A stretch of DNA of 64,000 bases from Site-B1 sp963722665 (GTDB lineage Bacteria > Bacteroidota > Bacteroidia > Flavobacteriales > Flavobacteriaceae). Made by a program: the position numbers and the translations under genes. Positions within the stretch are counted from its first letter, which is position 1; each line of letters begins with the position of its first letter. Shown here piece after piece: positions 55,454 to 64,000 of the stretch. The DNA is taken from contig CAVRNW010000013.1 in assembly GCA_963722665.1 (NCBI GenBank), forward strand, positions 62,001 through 126,000. Direction: 5' to 3'. Under the pieces are notes generated by a model. It was not told the origin of the DNA, made no database searches, and was given only the letters and a program-made list of their open reading frames with translations.

Positions 55454-56339
55454 TTAATCAATCCATAATTCTGCTGGCATTCCTATTTTTAAACTTCCAT
55501 CGTTAACTACATCAATTTTTACTGCATAAACCAAAGCAACACGTTCTTCTTTAGTTTGAATGATTTTTGGTGTAAATTCTGCTTCCGAAGCAATCCAGCA
55601 ATAGTTCCTTTATAGGATTTCATGGCATCTGCATCATCAATTTTAACAGTTACTTCCTGTCCAATTTTAATGCTCGCCAATTGCGTTTCACTAATATAGA
55701 CACGTAACTGCATGGTACTTAAATCGGCAATTTTATAGAGAGGTTTACCAAAAGTTGTAATCTCATTAGGTTCGGCATAAGTTGTTAGAACGGTCCCTGA
55801 AATTGGATTTATTATCTTGCATTTATTTATCTTGTCATTAATCTGATTTAATTGGTTATCAATACTTTTAAGTTCATTCACAACTGGTGCATTCTGAATT
55901 TCAACACTTTTTATTTGTTGTTTTATCACATTATTTCTCCATTTACATCATCAAGTTGTTTTTGAGTACCAGCATTGTCCTTTAAAAGATTTTGTATACG
56001 TTGCTTATTAATAGAAGCCGTATTCAACCGGGCTTTTAAAACATCTATTTGTGACAATACACCTCTGGATTTAGAACGAAGGACGTCTTTGGAAATCTTT
56101 AATTGCTGACTTTTAAGATGCAACGGAATAGTATCTATATAGCCAATAAAAATGTCCTTTTTAAGGATGTCTCCTTCATCAACATTAAATTGCATGAGTT
56201 TACCGTTACTTTCTGCAGAAATTGTGATTTCTGTAGCTTCAAAATTTCCATATCCATCTGCTTTACCATTACTGTCTTCGCAATTGTATAGGGCCAATGT
56301 AGCTATTGTTAATGCCAAAAGTATTTTATAGTGTTTCAT
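55454..56339 (-). CDS. HlyD/membrane-fusion protein, two frameshifts
   Basis: The start at 56339 gives MKHYKILLALTIATLALYNC, a lipoprotein-type signal with Cys. The biotinyl-lipoyl half (EITISAESNGKLMQFNVDEG) and a coiled coil follow. The frame breaks near 55926-55935 and again near 55580-55600. The pieces continue through SGTVLTTYAEPNEITTFGKP and IADLSTMQLRVYISE to VYAVKIDVVNDGSLKIGMPA and a stop at 55454. Joined, about 295 residues. It would link the ABC permeases to the TolC channel for drug-type export. Confidence 0.8.
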
Positions 56340-56349
56340 AGTATTTGCT

Positions 56350-57604
56350 TTATTGTCCTTTAGTAACATTGTAGTTGGCTTTTGCGAGTTGAAGTTGAAT
56401 TCTATGCATAATTAAGGTGTTTTCATCTTCATAGAGATTCGTAAATTCAGTGAGATAGTCAGAAGTTGTAATAACACCATTCTTGAGTTGAGAATCTTTG
56501 ACCTGTAAGACTTCTTTCCGAAGAGTAATTATTTCTTCGTCTGCTACAATAAGACTTTGGATTTTCTCAATTTCTGATTGTTGTTTATTCAGTTCAATAG
56601 ATGTATTGAGATTGAACACCTCTTTTTCATTGCTAATAATATCTTTATTAATTGCCAAAGACTGTCGTTCTAATTTTGTTTTGTCCCAATCAAAGACATT
56701 CCAATTTAGTTTAAGTCCGAGCGTGTAAAACGTTTGAAATGAGTTGTCTAACATATTAAGACCAGGATTACCATAACCACCTGTGGCAAAACTGAAGATC
56801 TTTGGGCTATTGGTTTTGGATAACAATTGTTCTGAATTATCCAACTCTATTTGTTTCAGTTCAAACAGCTCTACTTCGGGTCTGAGTAGTGCAGGAGAAG
56901 AGTCCAATTCTACCATCGGCGTTTTAAATTTAATAGCATCGTTCAATCCAATGCCTATTAAAGAGGATAATGAATTGATCAAACTTCTTTTATTAACTTC
57001 AATTTCGGAAAATTGCTGCTGGATCTTTAGTAGTTCCACTTCCAGTATTTTGTCTGAAGAGGGCAGAAGCACTCCATTTTTAACTCCAGAGCTTACTTCT
57101 TTTAATTTTTCTTGTAAGCTGTTTTTCTCTTGCAGATAGAAAGTCATTCTTCTCCTGAGTTAACAAAATCGAGAAATAGAGCTGGTTGACCTGAGTTTTA
57201 AGCTGATATAAGCTTACTTCAACCTGTTTTTGACGTGATAGTAGTTGAGCATTTTTTAATTGAGCTTTGGCATCTATAAGTCCACCAGCATATATAAGCT
57301 GATTTAAGGTAAGTGTTGCACGATATTGGTCTTTATTAAGGGGTTGAATATTACTATTGGGAATAGGAATTTCGATCACCTCAGATTGGTAAGTTGCTTG
57401 AGCGGACAGATCAAATTGTGGTAATTTACCTTTATTGATAGCTTCTACATCAAGATTATTTTGATTCTCTAGAAGGCTATATTGTTTGGTTAAGGGATAG
57501 TTGGTATTGATAAACTCGTAACATTCTTCCAGACTAATGGTTTCTTGCGACCATCCAAATATTGTTAAGATTAAAAGAATACCTGTTAATGCACTTTTTT
57601 TCAT
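56350..57604 (-). CDS. TolC-family outer-membrane channel, one frameshift
   Basis: The N-terminal frame (57604-57080) has a signal peptide ending GWSQ and the TolC opening ISLEECYEFINTNYPL. The frame breaks near 57095-57140 at a run of five A in the coiled-coil part. Removing one base gives FLSARENSLQEKLKEVSSG and the second frame continues to TKGQ, ending at 56350. Joined, about 418 residues, standard for the family. It forms the outer-membrane exit of the same exporter as HlyD and the ABC permeases. Confidence 0.83.
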
Positions 57605-57605
57605 T

Positions 57606-58220
57606 TTAACTATGCTTTATAGAATTCATAATAAAGGCAGAAACTTCAGTTTTACGTTCCTCCATTAACTGTTTAAAAGACTCATCATTCATATTAGTGA
57701 ATGCCTTAACCAATGGTGTTGCTACAAAAGGGAAAATATTCAAGGCCATAATATTTATAAAAAGTTGTTCTGCCTTTATAGGTTTTAGGATTCCTTTTTC
57801 AATTTCTTCTTCGAGTTGAAGTTTAAATTTAGTAATATTAGGGAAGCCACTTTTTTTCTGGATCTTAAGGATGAAATCTGGATTTCTGTTCAGTTCTTGA
57901 ATTATGAATTTGGGTAAATAAGGATGTTTTAAAAAAAAGGTTATATAATTTTTAGTGAAATTATTTATCTTACTTTCAATAGATGAGCCATCATTTAAAA
58001 TAGCGTTCAATTGAGGGGCTAATAATGAAAACGCCTTTTTAAAGACGGCCTCGAACAGTGATTGCTTGTTTTTATAATAGTAATGCAGCATTGCCTTGTT
58101 TATTTTGGCCTTATCTGCAATTTCCTGCATCCGAGCTCCATCCATACCTTTATTTTGAAAGATACTTTCTGCAGCAGAAAGTATTTGATCTTCTGTGTTT
58201 TGGTCTTTGTTTTTATTCAT
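57606..58220 (-). CDS. TetR-family transcriptional regulator
   Basis: The 204-residue repressor has the TetR DNA-binding domain at residues 8-55 (ILSAAESIFQNKGMDGARMQEIADKAKINKAMLHYYYKNKQSLFEAVF, in short pieces). The C-terminal ligand-binding domain is helical. It begins the ten-gene minus-strand operon and lies two bases before the TolC gene, so it likely controls its own operon. Two palindromes lie between it and the next gene to the right and are probable operators. Confidence 0.92.
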   Translation of the reverse strand: MNKNKDQNTEDQILSAAESIFQNKGMDGARMQEIADKAKINKAMLHYYYKNKQSLFEAVFKKAFSLLAPQLNAILNDGSSIESKINNFTKNYITFFLKHPYLPKFIIQELNRNPDFILKIQKKSGFPNITKFKLQLEEEIEKGILKPIKAEQLFINIMALNIFPFVATPLVKAFTNMNDESFKQLMEERKTEVSAFIMNSIKHS

Positions 58221-58223
58221 GTT

Positions 58224-58250
58224 AACTAATTAGTTTAACCAAATGGTTAA
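58224..58250 (-). promoter_or_regulatory. Two overlapping palindromes, probable TetR operator
   Basis: AACTAATTAGTT (58224-58235) is a perfect palindrome, and TTAACCAAATGGTTAA (58235-58250) has 7-base arms around AA. They start a few bases upstream of the TetR start at 58220, the standard place for an autoregulated operator. Confidence 0.6.
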
Positions 58251-58301
58251 TAAAGATAAAAATTATTTTGATAATAAAATATAACATTTAGAAAAATTTA
58301 C

Positions 58302-59066
58302 TTATTTATTAAATGTCAAACCAAAATAAAGGTTAGAAGAGAAGTCTTTATCCTCACTAGGAGAAAAACTATTGTAGAAATAATCAAATAGGGTAGAAAA
58401 ACTAATTGATTTGCTTATCGGGATTTCACTTTTGAATTGTTGCAAAATTCTGTGGTTATTTAAATTCGAGTACAGAGGTTGAAAATAGGTTGTGCTGGTT
58501 AAATCCAATTTAGTCTTTGGCAAGTTAAATGTTATGGACAAGTAACTGCTGTTTCTATTATTATAGTATTTCTGATCAGTAGACTTGACATTCTCAATTT
58601 CATACATATACGCATTGCCCAAATAAGCCTTAATAGATTTTTTTGAAATAAATTTAAGCCGGATTCCGGCACCTATGAGGTTCCTTCTATTAATAGTTAG
58701 AAGCTCGTTATTTTGATTTTGTATAAATGCTTCTAAACGAAATAGATCTGACAACTTTTGATTATATCTTAAATGAAAGAACCAGGAGTTTTGAAAATCC
58801 TGTGCTTTGCTCCGAATTAAGTTATAATTACCGATAAAAAAATAGATCTTCTTTAGGTCCTTGGATTTTAGTTGTGTAGTTAAACTTGAGCCTATTTGAA
58901 AAAGATAACCGCCATTGTTATTTGCATAGTTAAAGAACAGATCACTTTTTAATGCAAAACGGATAGAATCCAATTGCATCCGTTTGGATTCAATATTAAC
59001 TAATTGAGCGTTTGAATGCCCATAAAACAAAACAAATAGGAAAAGGATGTAGAATTTCTTATACAT
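58302..59066 (-). CDS. Outer-membrane protein of the DUF481 type
   Basis: From ATG 59066 the product is 254 residues, with a signal peptide (MYKKFYILFLFVLFYGHSNA) and a beta-barrel-type sequence, for example 'SYLSITFNLPKTKLDLTSTTYFQPL' and 'SISFSTLFDYFYNSF'. Its end GLTFNK is aromatic-rich. An upstream in-frame ATG at 59108 would place non-signal residues before the signal peptide, so I choose 59066. It follows the second TolC gene by 75 bases and is probably the last gene of that cluster. The function is unknown. Confidence 0.65.
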   Translation of the reverse strand: MYKKFYILFLFVLFYGHSNAQLVNIESKRMQLDSIRFALKSDLFFNYANNNGGYLFQIGSSLTTQLKSKDLKKIYFFIGNYNLIRSKAQDFQNSWFFHLRYNQKLSDLFRLEAFIQNQNNELLTINRRNLIGAGIRLKFISKKSIKAYLGNAYMYEIENVKSTDQKYYNNRNSSYLSITFNLPKTKLDLTSTTYFQPLYSNLNNHRILQQFKSEIPISKSISFSTLFDYFYNSFSPSEDKDFSSNLYFGLTFNK

Positions 59067-59141
59067 TTTACAAAAATGGGAAAAATATTTTAGAATTGGA
59101 TTTAACAAACCTTGGAAACTAAAATTTATTTTTTACAATCT

Positions 59142-60536
59142 CTACAAAATCATATTTCCCAAAACATTGAATAAGTTAGCTTTTGTATTAAAAAAGGAAT
59201 TCTCTAGCGAAATGGCTTTTAATTTGGCATCAATTAATTTTGATTCTCTTGAATTAACTAAAAAGAGTGAACTTTCTCCTAAAAAGAATTTTCTTTCCTC
59301 TGCTGCCAACATGGTCTCATAATCGCTCACTATAATATCTGTAAAATCCGTTTGAATTTCTAAAGACTGTAATTCCTGATTTATAGCATCAACCTTATTC
59401 TTTAAAGTAACTCTGGTTCCTTGCATTTCAAATTCTAAATTATCAAATTTCAACTTGGCTAATTTCAATTCTCCACGTTCCTTCCTCAAAAACAATGGAA
59501 AACTGATATTCAGACCACTTTTATAAGAGCTTGTATTAAAACTACTTATTTGATCAATGGTAGGAGATAAAAAATTGTATTGTAAATCGACTCTTGGAAG
59601 CAAATCATTCATTTTTAATTTTCGCTCCAGATCCAAACTTCGTAATTTATATTCTAAGGATTGAATTTTAGGATGGTCTTCAATGGAATAACTCTCTAAA
59701 TCAATCTGAGTGGTATTAAAAGTGTCCTCCACATTTTCTAATGTATTCAAATCAGGAATAATAGTCTCCTTTAACTCTACGGGTGTATTATCCTGGAGCC
59801 AGAGATAATTAGACAATTCAAGTGATGATTTTATATAAGTGATTCTGGCTTTTTCAAGCTCTAATTTGCGGCTATTCAATGTAATGCGTGCTTCAAGGGT
59901 ATCTATTGCAGGACGTTCACCCAATTCATAACTTTGTTTGATCCCATTTAACCTGATTGCAGCATTATTTAAAAAGGACTCATAAACTTGCCTTTCATTA
60001 TAGGCTTTCAACCAATTAAAATAGGTTAAAGAGGCCTTAAATAAAATATTGTTAACTAATAGTTGTCTATCAACCTGAGCTTGTTTGGTAAATAATTTAG
60101 CTTGCTTAAGCATCGCCATTCGCTCATTGATGAGCAAGCCTCTGGCTAGAGATACTGAAACACCAAGGCTATACAAGCCATCCTCAGGTAAATTAGCTTC
60201 CGGATTTAAAAAGAGACCTTCGTTATTCTCAAAATTTGCTTTTAATTCAACCCCATACCAGGTTGGTATTTTAAAAGTAGAATTCAGCTTATCAAAATAT
60301 TCGCTGTTCTTGAATTGTTTTCTATCATAGTCAACCTCAAATTTAGGATCAAACGCTCCTCGTGACTTCAGGAGTTTAGCTTCACTTTCTGTAATTACTA
60401 GATTTGCCTGCTTAACCAAAGGATGGTAAGCCTTAACATATCCTAAATACTCCGATAGAGTCAATTCGGTCATCGAATCTTGACCAAAAGTCGATCCAAA
60501 TGCCATAAAAAGTAATCCGAAAATTAAATTTTTCAT
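59142..60536 (-). CDS. TolC-family outer-membrane channel protein
   Basis: The 464-residue protein has a signal peptide (MKNLIFGLLFMAFGSTFG). The TolC opening LTLSEYLGYVKAYHPLVKQ and two long coiled-coil repeats follow, the second near residues 260-420. It starts three bases after the HlyD gene. It would form the outer-membrane exit for the exporter of this cluster. No frame break is seen here, unlike the TolC of the neighbouring cluster. Confidence 0.92.
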   Translation of the reverse strand: MKNLIFGLLFMAFGSTFGQDSMTELTLSEYLGYVKAYHPLVKQANLVITESEAKLLKSRGAFDPKFEVDYDRKQFKNSEYFDKLNSTFKIPTWYGVELKANFENNEGLFLNPEANLPEDGLYSLGVSVSLARGLLINERMAMLKQAKLFTKQAQVDRQLLVNNILFKASLTYFNWLKAYNERQVYESFLNNAAIRLNGIKQSYELGERPAIDTLEARITLNSRKLELEKARITYIKSSLELSNYLWLQDNTPVELKETIIPDLNTLENVEDTFNTTQIDLESYSIEDHPKIQSLEYKLRSLDLERKLKMNDLLPRVDLQYNFLSPTIDQISSFNTSSYKSGLNISFPLFLRKERGELKLAKLKFDNLEFEMQGTRVTLKNKVDAINQELQSLEIQTDFTDIIVSDYETMLAAEERKFFLGESSLFLVNSRESKLIDAKLKAISLENSFFNTKANLFNVLGNMIL

Positions 60537-60539
60537 CGG

Positions 60540-61889
60540 TTATTTTTTAGATAGTTTATCATTGTTTTCCGGCGTATAATAGTTAGGAGGGAAGCTGTTA
60601 AGCTGTCTCCACAGTTCAAACCAAATTGGCACATCGTTAAGCAAAGCTATGGTTCTTGCGCCCGATCCAACTCTAATAGGCTCAGGCCATGGTTGTTCTT
60701 TAGAATCCGGAGCTAATAGAACTCTATATTTTCCATTGTCACTTATAAAATTTTCAATAGCCACCACCTTCGCTCCATAGGTTCCATATGATACGTTTGG
60801 CCAACCACTAAAAACGATTGCAGGCCAACCGTCAAATTGAATACGCACATCTTCTCCAATATGCAGCAAGGGTAAATCTATAGGTCTTACATACGTTTCT
60901 ACAGCCAATTCGATCTGTGCCGGCATAATGCCCACTAATCGATCACCTTCTTTAAAGGTTTCGCCAATTCCACCGCGAATGGCTTTGTTAATGACTCCAT
61001 CTTGTGGTGCTGTTACATAGAGCAAACTATTACGCCTTTGGTAATTAGTATAGCTATTCTCCAATTTAGTAACTTGAGCAGTGGCATCAAACTGTCCTGA
61101 CTGAGCCGTATACATATCACTTTGAGACTTCGAAATTTTATCGGCATATTCAGCATTTATTCGGGATAGCTCAACTTTATAGTTTATAAGATCATTCTGA
61201 CTCGTTAGTAATTTGTTTTCTTGAGAAATAATTTTAGCTTGCGCCTCCTGAAGCTTTAAACGTTTTTCTTCAACATCCTTAACCGCTTTCAATCCTTCCT
61301 TTTGTAATGTACTCACACGATTATATTGAATTTTAGCAATATTTAAATTGGTTTTTGTTGCTTCAAAATCTATACTATCACTTTTAACCTTTAGTTGTGC
61401 TTGAAGCAACTTATTTCTGGCTTGTTCCAGTTTTAATTTTTGCTCTTCTCTCAAAGCAGAGATCTGGCGATTCAAAGCACTTACTTTACCTTCGTAAGCT
61501 ACTACTGAAGAAGACTTTGCTTTAATTTGATCCCCTGTTCTCTCAACCAATTTATCATCAAAATAGTCGCTCTTTATTTCAGAGATCCTAAGAATAGTAT
61601 CGCCTTTCTTCACATAATCACCTTCCTGCACATACCACTGTTCAATTCTTCCGGGAATTTGTGATTGAATAGTTTGAGGTCTTTGATCTGGTTTTAATGT
61701 CGTAACCTGTCCCTGACTTGTTATGTTCTGTGTCCAGGGTAAAAAGAGAATAATGAACCCAATGATTGCAAATACAAGAAGGAATTTATTGAATTGCTTA
61801 TAATACTTCCTGCTAAAAATATGCTGACCGGATTTAAAACCTGTCAAAGGCACTTTTTTATTTAATTGGTTATGTGATATGTTTAGCAT
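60540..61889 (-). CDS. HlyD-family membrane fusion protein
   Basis: The 449-residue adaptor has one transmembrane helix at about residues 34-52, a biotinyl-lipoyl module (IPGRIEQWYVQEGDYVKKGD), and a very long coiled coil (about 130-290) for docking to TolC. A second half (LLYVTAPQDGVINKAIRGGI) carries a C-terminal extension typical of the Bacteroidota branch. It lies 5 bases after the ABC gene and 3 bases before the TolC gene. It connects the ABC transporter to the outer-membrane channel. Confidence 0.92.
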   Translation of the reverse strand: MLNISHNQLNKKVPLTGFKSGQHIFSRKYYKQFNKFLLVFAIIGFIILFLPWTQNITSQGQVTTLKPDQRPQTIQSQIPGRIEQWYVQEGDYVKKGDTILRISEIKSDYFDDKLVERTGDQIKAKSSSVVAYEGKVSALNRQISALREEQKLKLEQARNKLLQAQLKVKSDSIDFEATKTNLNIAKIQYNRVSTLQKEGLKAVKDVEEKRLKLQEAQAKIISQENKLLTSQNDLINYKVELSRINAEYADKISKSQSDMYTAQSGQFDATAQVTKLENSYTNYQRRNSLLYVTAPQDGVINKAIRGGIGETFKEGDRLVGIMPAQIELAVETYVRPIDLPLLHIGEDVRIQFDGWPAIVFSGWPNVSYGTYGAKVVAIENFISDNGKYRVLLAPDSKEQPWPEPIRVGSGARTIALLNDVPIWFELWRQLNSFPPNYYTPENNDKLSKK

Positions 61890-61894
61890 TTTCT

Positions 61895-63559
61895 TTAATT
61901 ATTATTTTTGACTTCACCCTTATTTAATGTGAAAACAGTTGTACCCTTCTTTTGCCAATAAGAATTATCGCTTACAATGACCAAGGACCAAGAATTGTCT
62001 TTATGAGTTAAATAATCAATAATGGATTTTGTTTCTTCATTATTGAATTGATTAAGAGCATCTTCCAGAATTAATATTTTCGGTTTCTTAATAATGGCCC
62101 TTGCCAGTATAATTTTTTTGGCGATCTGATAAGAAATTTGTTTTCCTTCCGGGTAAAGAACAGTATTTAATCCTTTTGGCAGTTCTTTTACAAATTGGGT
62201 CAGTCCTATTTTTTCCAGAACATTGAAAATTTCTTCGTCATTTATTGATTGGTCTCCAAATGTAATATTATCCCTTACGGAACCTTCAAAAGGAGTTTCT
62301 TCAGAGAGCGACAAACCTAGTTGTGAACGATAATGGTTTATGTACAAACTATTCAATGATACATTATTAATGTAAACCATACCTGAGGTTGGTTGAATAA
62401 TCCCGGCAATCAATCTCAATAAACTAGATTTTCCGGACCCGCTTTCTCCCGTAATTAGAATACGACTGCCCTTTTCTACTTTTAGATTAATATCTCGAAG
62501 AATAGGTTTTTCTCTATTTTCAACTATATAAGAAACATGATCAAATTCTACTGTTAATCCATTTTTGAACTCGGGTGTATCTCCACTTTGTTCTTCCAGC
62601 TCTTTATCTACAACCTGCCCTAATTTTTCAATAGAAGTTAGCACATCATAAAAGGACTCCAAACCTAAAATGAGCTTCTCAACGGAAGCTACTACCAATA
62701 GTATAATAATCTCAGCCGCAACGAACTGACCTATATTCATCTCTTGGTTTAAAACTAATGCTCCTCCAATTAGCAAAAGACCAGCTGTTACAAGGACTTT
62801 AAATCCAATCATTTGAATAAATTGTAAAACCAAAATCCTGAAATGACTTTCTCTTGCTTGGAGATAATCAGCTACCAAGGCATCATTTTTTTGTAACGCT
62901 AAATTGGTTTTACCTGAGAGTTTAAAACTAACAACAGTTCTCGCCACTTCCTGAATCCAATGCGCTACTTTATACTTGTTCTTAGACTCTTCTAAGCTGG
63001 TGATCAGCCCTTTTTTTGCCGTGAATTTAAAAACGACATAAATAAGGAATAGCAATAAAAACCCAAAAATGATAAAAAACGGATGATAAAGAGATAATAA
63101 TATTAATGCAAATACTATTTGCAAAACAGCAGAAGGAATATCTATCAGAATTTTAGATAATCCTTTTTGAATGGTCAATGTATCAAAAAACCTGTTTGCC
63201 AACTCCGGAGGATAATAATCCCGTAATTCATTCATTTTAATTTTTGGAAAACGATAACTTAATTCAAAAGAGGCCCTGGTGAAAATTCGTTGCTGGATGG
63301 TTTCAATTATCCTAAGCTGCATAAGCTGTAAGGCTCCTACAAAAACAACTCCAAGAGTAACCAAAATCACTAAAACTATCCAGGATGTAGATATTTGTGC
63401 TCCTTGAATTAAATTTATTATAGCCTGTATGCCTAAAGGAAGTGATAAAGAAACAAATCCGGAAAAAATAGCATAATAGAAAATTTGAAAAATATCTTTT
63501 CGCTCAAGTTGAAGCAATCCCATAAATCGTTGCCATGGTGTCATTTTATTATTATTCAT
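61895..63559 (-). CDS. ABC exporter with fused membrane and degenerate ATPase domains
   Basis: The 554-residue protein has six transmembrane helices (about 30-300) and an ABC domain from about residue 340. Walker A is fine (ITGESGSGKSSLLRL). The signature region reads YPEGKQISYQIAKKIILARA, where LSGGQ is expected. The Walker B region reads ILILEDALNQF, not ILDEAT. The place of the switch His reads VIVSDNSYWQKKG. These three changes suggest that this nucleotide site binds ATP but hydrolyses it poorly. With HlyD and TolC it forms a type-I-like exporter; the TetR gene upstream overlaps it by four bases. Confidence 0.87.
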   Translation of the reverse strand: MNNNKMTPWQRFMGLLQLERKDIFQIFYYAIFSGFVSLSLPLGIQAIINLIQGAQISTSWIVLVILVTLGVVFVGALQLMQLRIIETIQQRIFTRASFELSYRFPKIKMNELRDYYPPELANRFFDTLTIQKGLSKILIDIPSAVLQIVFALILLSLYHPFFIIFGFLLLFLIYVVFKFTAKKGLITSLEESKNKYKVAHWIQEVARTVVSFKLSGKTNLALQKNDALVADYLQARESHFRILVLQFIQMIGFKVLVTAGLLLIGGALVLNQEMNIGQFVAAEIIILLVVASVEKLILGLESFYDVLTSIEKLGQVVDKELEEQSGDTPEFKNGLTVEFDHVSYIVENREKPILRDINLKVEKGSRILITGESGSGKSSLLRLIAGIIQPTSGMVYINNVSLNSLYINHYRSQLGLSLSEETPFEGSVRDNITFGDQSINDEEIFNVLEKIGLTQFVKELPKGLNTVLYPEGKQISYQIAKKIILARAIIKKPKILILEDALNQFNNEETKSIIDYLTHKDNSWSLVIVSDNSYWQKKGTTVFTLNKGEVKNNN

Positions 63560-64000
63560 GATTTTCTTAAAGTTTTAAAGCACAGATCAATAAAAAAATC
63601 TGCAGGGGACACTTTATTTTTACAATCTGTAATAGTTGTAAAATGATCCTTTAAAAAATGCTGGTGTAAAGAACCTTCTAAAATGGAACTCGCTAAACTA
63701 GTAGCAAAGCCATAGTCATTGTTCACCGCTAGGATCATATCACGAAGTCTATGAACTAGTCTTTTGTAAACTATAAAATACCCATCCTTATTTTCCTGAT
63801 CGACCTCTTTAGTCAGAAAGGATTTAGAATTTTCATTAATCATAATCCTGTTTAAGATCACTTCATTAATGTGAGAGAATTTTGAATCTTCTTCTGTTGT
63901 TCGCGTCAGAACTTTTATGGCCATTTTTAGTCTTTCTTCTTCATTTGAGAAGTTATGTGTTTCAAAGACAAATTGATACTCCATCCAAGCCCAATACCAT
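63556..64000 (-). CDS. TetR-family regulator, 5' part cut by window edge
   Basis: The frame is open to the right edge. The first internal ATG is at 63984, but the upstream codons read W-Y-W-A-W before it, which continues the conserved linker after the DNA-binding domain in this TetR branch. The visible part is the C-terminal ligand-binding domain (MEYQFVFETHNFSNEEERLK, SHINEVILNRIMIN...). The helix-turn-helix is not in the window. The stop overlaps the ABC start by four bases. It most likely represses this exporter operon. Confidence 0.75.
   Translation of the reverse strand, partial: WYWAWMEYQFVFETHNFSNEEERLKMAIKVLTRTTEEDSKFSHINEVILNRIMINENSKSFLTKEVDQENKDGYFIVYKRLVHRLRDMILAVNNDYGFATSLASSILEGSLHQHFLKDHFTTITDCKNKVSPADFFIDLCFKTLRKS

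Overview
The window looks like chromosomal DNA of a low-GC member of the Flavobacteriaceae (Bacteroidota). The grounds are AT-rich DNA with sparse Shine-Dalgarno sequences, several TAnnTTTG-type -7 promoter elements, a C-terminal sorting domain typical of type IX secretion, a MutS2 without an Smr domain, a fused E1 alpha/beta 2-oxoacid dehydrogenase, a QEGLA-motif metallopeptidase, and many small outer-membrane and lipoprotein genes. I saw no rRNA, tRNA, CRISPR array, phage or intact insertion sequence.

Layout. 1-6480: a nucleotidyltransferase cut by the left edge, a small beta-barrel protein, a large FAD/Fe-S D-2-hydroxyacid dehydrogenase broken into pieces, a lipoprotein and aroC. 6530-12127: a dicarboxylate/amino-acid symporter, then a tight plus-strand run of ATP-grasp ligase, sulfurtransferase, TerB-like protein, N-formylglutamate amidohydrolase-like protein and QEGLA metallopeptidase, which looks like a small amide-bond making and breaking pathway. 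12291-21080: mutS2, ung, lipoproteins, and a minus-strand operon (2OG-Fe oxygenase, SUI1 factor, DUF1835, nucleoside phosphorylase, substrate-binding-like protein). 21234-30775: E1 dehydrogenase, a large BNR/sortilin-like protein, Hsp20, a tandem pair of 28-residue ORFs, a sterol-desaturase-type hydroxylase and an MscS channel.

31540-34310 is an arsenic/organoarsenical-type operon (ArsR, thioredoxin-like protein, permease, ArsF-like, ArsG-like). 34562-47154 holds a frameshifted beta-barrel protein, a DUF2953-GerW pair, a cation-chloride cotransporter, CIA30, two DoxX-type proteins, a cold-shock-domain protein, a helicase, a secreted beta-helix protein, NDH-2 and a second MscS channel. 47206-48291 is a CorA-type transporter with an altered GMN motif.

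48529-58220 is a ten-gene minus-strand cluster. It starts with a TetR regulator, TolC, HlyD, two ABC ATPases and two ABC-2 permeases, followed by a LOG protein, a membrane protein, an OMPLA-like barrel and an ATP-cone/Mrr-type nuclease. A remnant of an ABC permease 3' end lies just beyond it. 58302-64000 is a second exporter cluster (TetR, ABC exporter with a degenerate nucleotide-binding domain, HlyD, TolC, barrel protein).

An important caveat is that about a dozen well-conserved genes carry single-base frameshifts, many in or next to short homopolymers. This is more likely residual indel error in the assembly than gene decay. I therefore give whole-gene spans and state where the frame breaks.
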